A stretch of DNA of 64,000 bases, taken from assembly GCA_918026815.1 (NCBI GenBank), contig CAKJVC010000208.1, forward strand, positions 1 to 64,000, written 5' to 3'. Within the stretch, counting starts at the first letter, position 1. Each line of letters opens with the position of its first letter. Shown piece by piece: positions 49,178 to 61,700 of this stretch. This DNA is from Chalara sp. BL73. Lineage: Eukaryota > Ascomycota > Leotiomycetes > Helotiales. The position numbers and the translations under genes are program-made. The notes beneath the pieces were generated by a model, which worked only from the letters and a program-made list of their open reading frames with translations, was not told the DNA's origin and did not search any database.

Positions 49178-50000
49178 ATGGGTCCAAGTACCTCCGACAA
49201 CACAGGCTCTTCTAGCCCTCTTTCCAGTATCCCATCTCCAACACGTGACATTCCCTCACCTACTCCAAAATCAAAACCAAAAGCGAAATCTAGTGGCTAC
49301 CTTCCTCCCTCAAGAAGGGCCGCCAACCTGTGAGTTCCAGACTTAATCTATGCTTTGTTTGGGCCGATTTTCGCCTGCCACATGCTCACCAAAAGTATGG
49401 GCTTGCTAACTTGTTTATAAGACGCCTCTCCCCATCACCAGCAGTGGATAGCATTCCAAAATCATCCACTATCACATATAAACCAACTTCATTCACAGCA
49501 ATATCCCATTCACTCTTCCTATCGCACCTCTCAACCCTCCAAGCCGAGATCTGGCGGCTGAAAGAGGAGGCTATTGACACCGAAGTCCCTGAAGCAGATC
49601 TTGGCAATCAGTGGACTCGGATTTGGAATTATGCTGAGGCTGCACTCGGAAAGCTTGTATGTTCAATTCTCAAGGATTACATCTCAAATGGATGTCCTCT
49701 CCATCCTAGCTTGGTCTTTCCCACATTTTATCTCATTCGAAATCTAGAAACTAAGAACTAATTATTTAACTCTCTAAATAGGTTGTTTGTGTTGAGTGCG
49801 ACCACATACATCCTCAATCCTGGCTCACCAAGCGCTGTCTAGACGTGAAAGCCGCTGTCAAGGAGCAGACCGATGCATCAGAAAAGCTTTCCAACCTATC
49901 CGTTCTCGATGATCTACGGTCACAAGTACGGCAACTCGAGAACGATTATATCATTATGAGCCATATAGCAGGTGACGACGGAACCGGCTCTCGCGATTGA
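49178..50000 (+). CDS. small hypothetical fungal protein
   Basis: Exons 49178-49329, 49422-49656 and 49782-50000 give 201 residues, with good GTGAGT and GTATGT donors and matching phases. The N-terminal 50 residues are Ser/Pro/Lys-rich and disordered. The middle is helical (SHSLFLSHLSTLQAEIWRLK, then QWTRIWNYAEAALGKLV). A CVECDHIHPQSW segment has a C-x2-C-x-H arrangement without a second pair. The end is a short coiled coil (LDDLRSQVRQLENDY). The start is the first in-frame ATG that keeps the reading frame, but an upstream exon is possible. No family recognised. Confidence 0.65.
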
Positions 50001-50761
50001 CCATTCTTATTCTCGTGACCAATGGCATTAGTTGGCGCACTCTTGCACTCGATGCATCTGGGGAAAGACTTCATATCTCACTTTTCGTATCTCTAGAACA
50101 GAGCTTCATTTCTTACAACTATACTACATCAGCATAGCCTGGCATGGGCTTCGCCTAGGCTTCTTTCTTGGAGGTGAACGCTTGGCTTGGGTGGCGTTTA
50201 TGGGAGTTGAGGGGTGTTTTTCATTCAATGGAGGTGTTATAGACTTTGCTAATCAGAAGAAGAAAAGGCGCTGTTTCTTTAGAAGGGAAAGGTGCATAGT
50301 CTTCATCAATGTCATTTTTTTGACAGTTGGTGTTGCATATCAGGCTTGCTTTGATCATATGGTATTCCGATTTTCTCCTTAGCTACCCTATCATCTTATC
50401 TTGTTTGTCTGTCGCGCCGTCTTGTAAGGATATGTAAAACTTGCTAAAGTGCGAGGTGTGGTACTGTACAAGGGTTATTGTGTTATTCCCTTACGTTGAA
50501 TAATGCGGCCAAATCAAAAGTGAAAGATGCTTAGTAGTATAGATGATGACGAGCCGGAGCTGAACAAGACTCGAGTTCTAGCCTTTGTAGCCTCTATCTA
50601 TCGATCTTCCTACAATATTATATCACAGCACTCATATACACACCGAATCCATGCCCAGCCTTCCATGTATTTGGTATCAAGTCCGGTCCCAAAACCTTGC
50701 GAAGAAAATCCATACACTATTGTTCTGTCGAGCTTCTCTAGCCTTGATAGGGTGGAGAAGC
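50001..50761. other. intergenic gap between convergent genes
   Basis: Downstream DNA of the small hypothetical gene and of nma111. No coding sequence supported; the plus frames here are short. Confidence 0.5.
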
Positions 50762-53700
50762 CTAGATACCCCCAAGATCCTCGCTGCCATCCTCGAATGC
50801 ATCTGCAGCAACAAGGTTAATGCCATCGTGACCCTCACCTTCGATTTTCTCTCCTTCCTCGTACGTCACACGTCTCCAGCCGGATGATTCTGATGGGTCC
50901 TTGATCCATTCCATGGTTGGGAAGTAGTGGTCGTTCTTCTTCATGGTGATTACCCATGGAACGTTGTCGAATGTCATTGCCTTTAGGCGGAAGTCTGCAT
51001 CAAATGGTTAGCACAAGAAAAACGGAATGAATAGAAGGTGCTTACATGTGTTGTCCGGAATATTGACTACCGCCTTCAAGAAGGACTCGAGGTCAGGCGT
51101 TGGTCTTCCATTGACATGTGTGATAAAATTTGTGGGTGCTAATCCGTATTGATATGCTGGAGATCCTCTCGTTCTTGCCGAGACGTAGACCTCACTGTGC
51201 AACTTGGTGATCTGTTGTCGAACCGCGTGGTGAGGACGATGTAATATAGCGCCACAGAAGGAGATCGCTCTGTCAGTCTCGAGGTCGTTGGCAGAGACAG
51301 TAGGAAGCTTGATAGCCATCTCAACACAATCTCTAACAATAACCGCATCAAGGACTTCATGGTCGTACATAACATCCAATTCACAAATACGAGTGATGAT
51401 TTTGCCATTTAAGGTGAGGATAACGTCACCTTCAAGCAGTGCTCCTGCCTCGGCGTCACGCTCAAACGTCCGTTTGCGAATCATGAAAAGCTGATGACGA
51501 GAAGAGTTGTCTTCGGCAACCTTCTTGATCCATTCTTCCGACACACCCATAATGCGTGCTTGACTCATCTGGATTGCATTGAACTCAACACTAAGCATAC
51601 GCAGCTCTGGTGTTTCACCGCGTTGGATTTGCTTGATAACTGGAAGGAGTGTAGGAGTCGCAAGACCTAGATGATAATCTGTATCCTTCTGCGTTACTGG
51701 CGATCTTTCACCCAGATATGTAAGCCATAGAGCCTGCACTGTGCCATCCTCACCAACGAGTACACCGCTGCCGCACTGGCTGCTAAGGCTTGTATCAACT
51801 GTGATGGCATCGACGTTTACTGCTCTGTATCTCGGCGCGCCTGAGTTTGCTGGAATAGCCACAGCTGTAATATCTGTAATAGTGGTTTGGGCAATGACTA
51901 TACGCATGTTCTGATTGAAGCCAACAAAATAAGTTGATGCTCCTTGGGTAACCTGCTTCGTACTTAATCGTGCACTTTGTACAGGTGCATCAACTAGAGA
52001 AGGGTCGTATTTGATGATGGCATAGTTCTGGAGAGGATGCATGAAGACGACCTTTCCTTCCACGATAATTGAATCAGCAATCGTGATCGAGATGTCGCAG
52101 AGATCGTATGGAACGACAGCTCGGGAAATAACCACCAGTCCTTTTTCAGCGTCAATCACAACACCCATGCCCCATTTCCGATTCCGTGGAAATCCATCAA
52201 GCTTTACTGGCATGTGGCATAGAACGCGAACAAAGCTTCGAACGACATCAGCGGCTGCTGGGTGCTGAGTATTCTCTAATTGAATGAAGCTTGCTGATCG
52301 AGGAACAGGAGGAATTGCGGGAATGGCGTCTGCGAGATCTGAGAAATCCCAAAGACCCGTTTCATCGTTTCTAACAGCCAGTCGCATCTTGCTTGACCAG
52401 TGACGATCTATGTGTAGGATGCTGGTGTTGAGAGTATGCAGATCTCGAAGATGCTTGTATTGGACCACAACTCTCGATCTATCAGGGATGCCTTTCATGA
52501 CCTCGATAAATGTATCCAGATCTGGAGTCTTTTTATGGTCGACCGTTTGAATGATCCACCCATTGTCCGTGCTCTCAAATCTGAAGGATCCTGTAGCTTC
52601 ACAGACAAATACACCCTTACAAGCAACGGCATACAATCTAGCCTGTTGGTAAGACAAGTTGTGGAAGCTTGCTCCGGCAACAGAAACAAATCGATCTGGC
52701 GTGATTGCGTGTAAGTCTCCAACATCGACTTCCACCTCTATATCCTCGCCTCCTCTTTGTAACATGAGCTGAACCTTACCATGAACACTGGAGTCGAGAA
52801 TATCGTCTAACCGGACGAATTGAGTGAGCAATTCCCCATTAACCTTTATTAATACATCTCCTTCCTCGATCTTGTTATCTGAGGGACCTTCTGGTAGGAC
52901 GATCTCTGCAACAAGCATTCCAGTCTCCTGGGGAAAGTTCTTCCGTACAGCGCTTTCCCATTGAGGAGTTAATCCTAGCCGCCGGCACTCATCGAAGGGC
53001 TTAAGCATCCACTGACATTGTATCGTCCCTCTCGTTACCGGTTCGCCGTCCTGGATGCATTGTAGAGCCCGTAAAGGACGGTCCAAAGGCAAAAAGTAGT
53101 CCGTAGCTGCTCCATCACTTCTGCCTCCAGCCTGCAGTGCCACGGCATACCCGTCAATATTGACCACCGGACTTCCCGAGCTTCCTCCGCTGGCAGCCGC
53201 TGCAGCTTGGATATAGCTTGTATTGAAATCGCAATAGCCTTCTCCATATTCAGGCGCATTTCGATCCAATCTGCTGATGACCCCAGAGAGAATACTCAGC
53301 TTTTCTCCTGCATCATTACCAACAACTCTGATTTCGACTCCAACCTTTGCAAGATCTGGTCGTAATTTTAATGATACCACTGGCATATATTTGATGGCTT
53401 TAGGATTAAATCGCAGAATTCCGAAGTCGTGGACCGGATCTCGATATACAGGATATACATCGACTTCTTCGTGATTGTCGAATATGCAGTAACCCCAGAA
53501 TGGCCCGGAGCCTACTACGTGGCGATTGGTCATAATATATCTACAACAAGATCAGCAAGCTATGGAAGTTGGAAAATTTGAAGGGCTTACCCTTTCTCTG
53601 CGTCAACTACAAAACCAGTCGCTTCACTGGTGAGGGCTGGATCTGTGTCGAAAGAACAGGTCTGGCAGAAGCGGATAGACACAACATTCTTTACAACCTT

Positions 53701-53928
53701 TTCGATGGCAGCCTGCCATTCTGCAGTATCTGCGATGCTGGCTACGACTCTTGGTTCTTCCACCTCCATCTCCAAATCGCGGTCTATTGCTTCCGGTATC
53801 ACATCAGGGGTGTTCTGCCCTGCAGATTCGATGCCGTTGAAAGCCCTTTGCTGCTTTTGCGGTCTCTCAGCTGCAGATGCTGGGTGTTGCTTGCGCTTTT
53901 GACGTGTGGCTCCATTTGCTCCATTCAT
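50762..53928 (-). CDS. nma111: Nma111 HtrA-family serine protease
   Basis: Nuclear HtrA2/Omi-related serine protease implicated in fungal apoptosis-like death and lipid homeostasis. Exons 53928-53591, 53540-51046 and 50994-50762 give 1021 residues, normal for the family. A basic N-terminus ([20 protein letters not shown]) resembles a nuclear signal. The first protease domain has the triad His 120 in [11 protein letters not shown], Asp 151 in DPVHDFGIL and Ser 234 in [12 protein letters not shown] domains follow ([20 protein letters not shown]), then a degenerate second protease half and a second PDZ pair, the known Nma111 duplication. The frame continues upstream to an ATG at 54090, adding 54 residues without Asp or Glu; I chose 53928 because it gives the family's usual start. 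Confidence 0.95.
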
Positions 53929-54090
53929 GACTGTGTTTCGAAGGCTTCTAATGGCTGTAGAGTGTGTCGTGACTGCCCGATAATTGTTCAGTAGTCCTGG
54001 CTGGCACAGGAATGGAGATATCTTTGTTGTTCGTATAAGGCTGACTGATAAAGCTGCTCGCAGTCTGCTGGCAAAGAACACACCAGGCAT

Positions 54091-54585
54091 TAAATAGGGC
54101 TACAAAGCAATGGAAATGAACACTCAAGGAAAGTGAATGAGCGTAAATCGACGGCTACAGCTGGCAGAGTGAAACGTCGGGAGGAAGGGAAGGGAAAGAA
54201 AGAGTAGTCACAAGATAATCCATACACTCTCTGGTGGTTGCACCAGTTCAAGTAGTTCAGGTTCACGTACCCTAGAGGTAATGAAAGCTTGGCTCGTTAA
54301 TTTTCAGGTGCAGGGGTGCAACGGAAGGTGCAAGGTAGATCGAGACCCATGTAAAGACCCATTTTTGATGACTAAGCAAAGACGACCAACATCCATTCCT
54401 GATGAAGATTCAACCAGCTCACCCTAGCATCAACCCAAGATCTGTATGATGTCCTCCAGTGAACAAAGTCGTGAATTGAGATAGCGCTCAGTTACCGCAG
54501 AGTGAATCCCAAATCAACGCATCAACGAAACGCAATGCAACCCAACCCCGGATTTGCAATCCGAGAATTAAAGAAGCAATCTCAT
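54091..54585. other. intergenic gap, nma111 promoter
   Basis: Upstream region of nma111 and 3' flank of the Myb-like gene, both minus strand. GA-rich tract near 54181-54205. Nothing else seen. Confidence 0.5.
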
Positions 54586-55090
54586 TCACGCCTCACTTTG
54601 AGCATTCTTATCCTCCTTGGTCTTGGCACCCTGTATTAGATGAGATTAGCAATTCTGTACTAACACGTGCCTATCTGGATAACATTACCTTAGTAGTCTT
54701 GCGGGGAGTCGGAACCAGTCGGGCTCTCTTGGAGGGAGTACCATCGCCATCCTCAATACTCTCGCCATCGGTGGCCTTGGGTTTGCGCTTGGATTGGGGA
54801 GTTGAGGGAGTTGAGGTACCATCGGCGTTGGTGGCAGCCAAAATCTCCTTTTGGACTTGTTCATGCCACAAGTGTTGGAGTGCCTTGCGGGATCGCCCAG
54901 GCATCTTGAGCGCATCCCAATTGACTTTGTTGAACTTAGCCTGGCTCAAGAGCTGAACGACGAACTTATACTGTAAGAAAAGTCAGCATTCTAAATGTCG
55001 GAAAATTTCCGGGAGATTTACTTTTTCCTCTGTTGTCCACTTATTGGACTTGGTGGCATCAACAGCATTGTCAGCTCCCGTGTCAGCCAT
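54586..55090 (-). CDS. small Myb/SANT-like protein
   Basis: Exons 55090-55022, 54970-54689 and 54630-54586 give 131 residues, all phase 0 junctions. Residues about 15-70 form a three-helix Myb/SANT-like unit: NKWTTEEKYKFVVQLLSQAK, then NKVNWDALKMPGRSRKALQH and LWHEQVQKEI, with the regularly spaced tryptophans of that fold. The rest is a basic, Thr/Ser/Pro/Lys-rich tail (TPQSKRKPKATDGE, SKRARLVPTPRKTTK) with nuclear-signal character. Probably a small nuclear DNA- or chromatin-binding protein. A single Myb unit of this kind is common in uncharacterised ascomycete proteins. Target unknown. Confidence 0.82.
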
Positions 55091-57452
55091 TTTGACTACC
55101 TATTTTATTGCAAGTACGACTAGCGTCAAATTAGCGACGGGCTCGGCTCGTAGACGGACGGGTTTACGTCTTGAAGTCTTGATGAAGTGCAGGAGGGTAT
55201 GAAGGGAAAGTGAAATCGTGGAAGGATGAGGCCAGAGGGACCCCGCACGTGCGCGGACAGTGTCCGCGCAGAGGGGACATAAGCGTGGAAGTGGCCACAA
55301 TGAAGGTGGTGTATAAGAGAGAATAACTTACATGTTTGGTTAGTGTAGTGATTGATTAAGTGCACTCAAGGCGCGAAGAAGTATCCGGAAGGTTAGAGAC
55401 TTTGTGGGTGGGAAGAAGCAAAGTTTGTGGACGGGTGAAGAGAGAGTGTATGCTTTTATAGTCCCAGATCTTAGGAACAGGTTCAGTAAAGCGGGTCCAG
55501 CGACTCATACTGTTCCCAAAGTGGAAGCGGGTCTGGCGTTGCCTGGCGACTCATTCTTTGTTCTATGGGCTTCCGGAAGATGGTGCGAGGGGACGATGCG
55601 GTTCAGACAAGCGCCAAAAATGGAAATAGGTTCAGGCTTGGACGGTTAGATCCTAATATCTAGGGTTCCGGAAGGTCAAGCTACCACCTCTATGTGAAAA
55701 GCGAGCTTCTGATCTTCTATCCTTCAAACGATGAGGCTATCAATGCTAGGACCAAAGTGGGCCTGTGTTTATGTGTAGCATGTAGGATGCTATCTGTGGT
55801 CAGAGCAAAAGAGGTGAAGGCAAGACATTGGACTATCATTCCGAAAGGCAGAAGTTTCGGGCCGTCTAGCACCTCATTCTCTATTCTATATATCCTTCCA
55901 GAAGATGGCATGAGGAGATAAATGAAAATCTTAGAACCTAGGAGAGCGGATCAATAACCGTTACTGGTTCAAGGGCTTCTGGGAAATGGCACGACGCATC
56001 ATGATCAAGGCGGGTCAGTCCTAGCAACTCATAACGTCTCTCAATTGGGCAACATTTTCTGTGGTATATTCTCCCTTCCCACGCATTCTAGCTCCTGAAG
56101 ATGATATGATCCCTCCAGAATTAAAGTCAGGACGTTTAGCTATTCATAGAGTCTTCCAAATGAAGCCGAGCCTACCAAGGCATCTAGTGCTTATTTAGCA
56201 TGATAGTCAGAACAATATGGTTTAGTGGTGTTGAAGATCAAGATGATAAAATAGGAGTGATAAAACATTTGAAAACTACTTTGTGCCATCTCTTTATGGC
56301 CATTTGGCCTCTTCAGGTCTTTGCGACATTGAAAATACAGCATCTGTGGTGCCAGATGGCCCAATCTTAAAATACCTCAAAGCATGTCTCGTAGCCATTA
56401 GATCACACTTTGAAAGCGATAATATCAACTCAATGTTTCCGGGAGGCAATAATGTTTTTCGCGCGTCTAAGCAGCCACTTTAACGTTAAGGCCGCGAAGC
56501 GAGCCCCTTTCTTGTTATCAGAATGCGAAAATCAGTATTAGTAATTGTATAGTCCTCTAGAACAGGGTAAATTCTTCAACGCGAACAGCGTAAGTGATAT
56601 CAAATAGACAACTGAGGTGCCGTTAAGTCTGGCAAGCAGCACATATTTCGAGGGAATTATTTACACACAACATAAGAAGTCGCACGAGTTCCAACAGGAG
56701 GGACCAAGATTAAAGGACCGGGATATTTGATCGCTGTCTCCACCTTTCATAGTTCATCACTTCAAAGGCAAACGAGCACGTACTTGAAGAAACTAGAGAA
56801 TTGCCATACTCACATCGCTAAATAATGAGCATTAGGATCTAAAGGCGGCGGTGTTGGTTGTTTGTCAAAAAGTATTTGAAGATTGAAGGGGCTAGATATT
56901 CATGGACACCTGCGGCTTCAGACGCCGGATAATTGATTCCATAGCGAGGAAAAGCTTCTTTTCTTTGACAGATTACAACTCAAATGCATAATTGCTGGCA
57001 GGATACTCGAGACGGAGATCTCGACAAGGGCTTAAAATACGGCGAACAAGTAGCCATACTCAGAGTTTAGAGAATACCCTGAGAAGAACCAGGTTATGGC
57101 TCAGAGACTTGAGCAATGCATTGTTGTCGTATGCCAAGTCTAGATTACTTGACCCTTCGTATGAAGATAGATATGAAAGGCAAGGAGCAGATAACTCTGA
57201 CATTGTCCAGTAGAAAGTCTCATCTAAGAAAAGCCCATTGTATTATGTTACAGTTTGAACATCAAGAATCCATGATAGCGCCAAATTCTACCTCCTACCG
57301 CTTAATTACAAAAGAAATGTCCTAAATCTGATTCTCATCATATGAGGTCTGCGGGCAGTGCCGGTGCCTTCGAGTGATGTTAAGATGAATCTTATAATTG
57401 TTTGCATCATCACACCCAGTGCCATCATATCTTCAATAGTTTGTTGCAAGAC
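55091..57452. other. gene-poor interval of about 2.4 kb
   Basis: Upstream of the Myb-like gene and downstream of the membrane protein gene. Contains degenerate repeated phrases at about 55495-56115 (see findings) and short frames without family resemblance. Confidence 0.5.
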
Positions 57453-58705
57453 CTAGTTTCGCTCCTTGCTGATCTCTTCTATCACCTTCACGGCCGTGGG
57501 ACCGACAATAGCGATAACCTCTACAATGACTACAAGGAAGAAAAGCATCATGAGCGCCTAGATATTGTTAGAGGTTGCTTATGTACCAGGTTTGTGGCGA
57601 CTTACAAGTTGTATGGCAAAGACCTTCAGATACGCCTTGATGAGACGCACACGTGAGGAGCGCTCGAAGGTCTTCCAGGCATCAAGAAATCCAATAACAC
57701 CGCTGCCGCCGAGGACCTCTGCGACAACCTTACCGCCGAAAGAGCGATCAAATGGAACAACAGTTTCTTGATCTTCTGGAAGGATAGAGGCTTGAACACG
57801 GATCAAGGCAACGTTGGCTGGGATGACAAGGAATACAACCATGACCAAACATGCGAGCCAGATACCGAGCCCCTTAGCAGCGACGATACGCGCTTCAGCT
57901 CCATCCATATCCTTTAAAGCGTTGTGCCCTGAGAAGCTAACCATCACAAGAGTGACTGGGACAATAATGGCAAGTTGCTCGGCGATTGCATATAAAGCAG
58001 TTGGACCCGCAACCTTCTTCCACATCTTGAGAGGAGGAATCCTGCGGAACCACGACTTGCCATTGTTTTCAGAGACAACTATGTGTGTCCAGGCCAGAGA
58101 AAGGTTGGCGAAGAGAACAGCGGCGAAACATGGTGCGGTTCCTCGAGGGACGAATGGAAGAACGGCAATAACTCTGGAAGACCACTCAACTAACAAATTA
58201 TGGACAACAAACATTCTGAAGCCACGGAAACGAGCCCCAAACTTGCCATCATGTGTACGGAGGTGTTTAATAGTGCGGCGGAAAGACGAGGTAATGGGCT
58301 CTTGCTTGACAAGGAGGAGCTCTGGCTCAACCTTAGAATCGAGAGTCGCGTCTGGGTCGTCGCTCTTGACCGGCTCGAAGAGAGTAGCTTGAGGAGATTC
58401 AATCATGATCAGGGTCGGGATCATTCTGCCAAAGGTGTAGTCAACAGCAGTCGAGGCAATGACATATACAATGGCAGTAACTGCAAATAATACGATTGCC
58501 CTAGACGCCTGGTCAGATTTATGTTATTCGAATCTGAGTGAGCCCCTTTCTACGCTCAATAAGACCCTAAAGCCAAAAACAAATAAATAAAAAGTATAAC
58601 TTACCAACCAGGCATCTTGTACTCGCCATCAAAGGTGTGGTATTGCTGGCTAAGGTGGGACGAAGCCTCAACGCCACGACGGGCGAGATGAAGAATTGTG
58701 CTCAT
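57453..58705 (-). CDS. multi-pass membrane protein, conserved hypothetical
   Basis: Exons 58705-58605, 58500-57606 and 57557-57453 give 366 residues with matching phases. About five hydrophobic segments: residues about 34-58 (WAIVLFAVTAIVYVIASTAV), 154-172 (APCFAAVLFANLSLAW), 199-223 (LYAIAEQLAIIVPVTLVMVS), 241-266 (GIWLACLVMVVFLVIPANVA) and 333-357 (MMLFFLVVIVEVIAIVGPTA, provided by the last exon). Between them lie basic loops (FRRTIKHLRTHDGKFGARFR) and an amphipathic GFLDAWKTFERSSRVRLIKA. The topology and Arg/Lys distribution would suit an organelle membrane protein, but I cannot assign a family with certainty. Minus strand, upstream of a 4-kb gene-poor interval. Confidence 0.78.
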
Positions 58706-61700
58706 ATTGCAAACAAAACGAAATAAAAGAAAGATGTGTAGAAGCTTAGTATAGAGGATAGAGGCTGTAGATGTATCTAGGACGGGCCAGATACAAATAA
58801 CGAGATACAACGAGGGAAGGAGATGAAGAGCGTTACAAAGGAGTGTCGTTGGTTATGAGGGGTGTAAGCGCAGGATGAGGCGCAGGAGGTTGCCTGATTG
58901 AGGCCCACAATTGACGAACTTGAGGGCCAATTAGAGGCCGAGTCATGCTATTTACGTCCAAACACGAAAGCATTGGCCTCGCCCCCAATCATGATACGCT
59001 CACTACCCCACCCTTTTCGTATCTGATCACAGCATTGTGAGCTTTATCCGCTTTCAGCATCGCCATTGCTTGAATCATATGGAAAGTGTAAGCATCTTAT
59101 TCTGTAAAGACCAAGTCTTGTTTATTATGTGTACAAAAAGACTGCTAAGTGGCAAACCAACTGGTCATGAGATGAAAGAGGACCAGTCTCGTGCAGATAC
59201 TTCTTCCCTCGAGAGCAGTAGTCACCGAGCCCCATGGAGGCGTACTATACCGCGTAAGTCAGCCTTTCTGCGCCATCAGCCCATAGACGGTATATACATT
59301 ATCCTTGGTGATCGTTGTCCGTCTCTCACTGTGCGTGAACGAGCTTATTAGTCATTTCAATTGTTAGACTTGAGACTTTCTCTTTTAGATGATAGATGAC
59401 GTTGAACTCAATCTATTGGTCACAATATGCAAATTCAGTCAAGCTCGGGGTTCGGTAGTGCATGTAAAGATTGAGGATGTACGGTCTCTTTGAGAAGCAG
59501 GAGGTGATGCCAGTTTTGGAATTGCCTCAATTTGTTACAGGCCGCGCTAAGGACCAAGGGGTATTTTCGCGTTCTATGGAAGGCGGTGTTGACGTGACAG
59601 AGATTTATCAATGGGACGGGACATGACACTTTGCCAATGGAGGATCAGTCGTAGACTAAGTGGAGGAAAACTCAAGAATCTTGCAGAATGGATACGAATC
59701 TTATATCTCTCACTGGCAGTTGAGGGTCTTTATTCTTGTTTGTTTCTTATTATCTTGCTTCAGGACTAGGCTAGAAAGTCTCTCCCCAGCGAAAGGGGGA
59801 GAGCCATTCCTAGCGATGCATGAATACTATTGTTCCCATTGTATCGCCTTAGGACACTATTACTATCCGATCCTCCAATTAATCTTTTTCGTTGTCATCC
59901 GCAAGTCGAACTCAGGCAGTATGACCTATTTCTTTGCAGAGCTAAAAGGTCTTGCTATCATGTTCTAGGGATTGTTTTGATGAAAGCATGACATTTCAAT
60001 AATCAAAAATAGGCATGCGTCAACTTTGTAGGTCCAGCATTAATAATTTTGGATGGGCCTGCACAAATCTGCAATGTGCCTTGTCATAAACCTCAACAAT
60101 GCTCTGACTGGCAAATACGAACGATGTTTAATCATCGGTATGTTTCTCCCAACAGCAGGTGTCCCGCTTGCACACAATGAAACCTAGTATCTTTGGACTC
60201 CAAATATTTACATGGCTAGGTTTTACCAAGCTCTAGGTATACAGGCCCAAGCATCAAACAAATGCCATACCAGGCTACTACAATTATTGTATCTTAATGC
60301 ATGATACCAATCGCAGTTGTTCTGCTGGCTCCACCGCACCCTTTCTTGGTTATCGCAACCGCGACTTAAAATATGGATCTGGACGAATTGATGGGATCCC
60401 ACAACTCGAGACTTTATTCCTTCGGCGAAAGGTTGGAGAAGGCAAAGACTAGAGATGAATTTGAGAAGGAATTTTGGGCTGCTTTCCATGAAGCATGCTT
60501 GCTACTGAACGAATTCGATTCCTGCGGCATCATGAACTTGGAAGATCTCGTTGGGTGGGAGAGAAACCCAACTCTTCCTTGCCATAACCCTGCTGGAATC
60601 AAAATTAAAACTACAAGTAAAGCAGTATGCCATATAATCATTCAGATTTTATGAATGTTCCAAAAAGCGCATACAGTCATCCAGAATAAATGGTGAGTGG
60701 AAAAATGAAGCAGGCGTTCGTCAAGACGCCAGTCCCAGTCCCGTAACCGTAGCGACCCTTGTGACCTCGCTTCACCTCCTTCGAAAGGCAGTAGTGCTTT
60801 TGATAAAGACCCCTGGGGGGAGTATTAAGCAGCTTTACAACTGTCCCTATATATCTACTGGATAATCAATGGTTGTCAGAATACGGTTTAGGTCAGCTTG
60901 TTGTGGAGAGTCATTTATATCAAACTAAAGGATAGGAACCGCTTCAAGCTCGCAGTAATACCACAACCCGGAACATTTGGAACTGCCTATATGTGATCTT
61001 ATTTTGGATCTTTTTTTTAATGGCTGGTGAATCCTAGTTAGGACTAATTGATACATCTGCATATCTGGGAAACAAAACCTGTAGGCGCCTGGCAACGCTA
61101 AGAAGCACCTAATGACCTCATCCACGAGCCCCTCATTCTGAAACTGGGAGCTGCCTGCAAGGCTCTTCTGAATTTGGATAAATGACCGGGATTCTTTTAC
61201 AAACCTCAAAAATACTTCACGAAGCAGATCCCCAAGCTAAACTATACTAGATATGTACATCCATCAACATGGACAACATTTAGAAATTAACTTTAACGCA
61301 AGTACCGCGTAACTCAGGTTTGAAGATGTGAACACAAACCTTTCCTTCCTTCCCTACTACCTCAAGTTATAGTTTGATCTCAGCCCAATGTTGGAACCTT
61401 GAACACCGGTGTTGCTTTGGGGATGATGAACAGCACATGCTAGCATCATTTTATCCCAGATCATGCATTATGCCACTAACTCAGCACACACGCAAGAGCA
61501 CCCGAAGAATAATGAAGACAGTATTCACGAATTTAGGCTTTGCAGCAGAAGTTACGTGGACGGCGGGACTATGGACGACAGTTTTGTTGTATTCGGCTCT
61601 TGAGTCGGTATCTTCGATAATGATCACCCCACCTCTCAATAACAGAAGTGGCCGAGGCTCTCTGCGAATGCCCCCGGAAGTTAAAGAAGAAAGAACTCCC

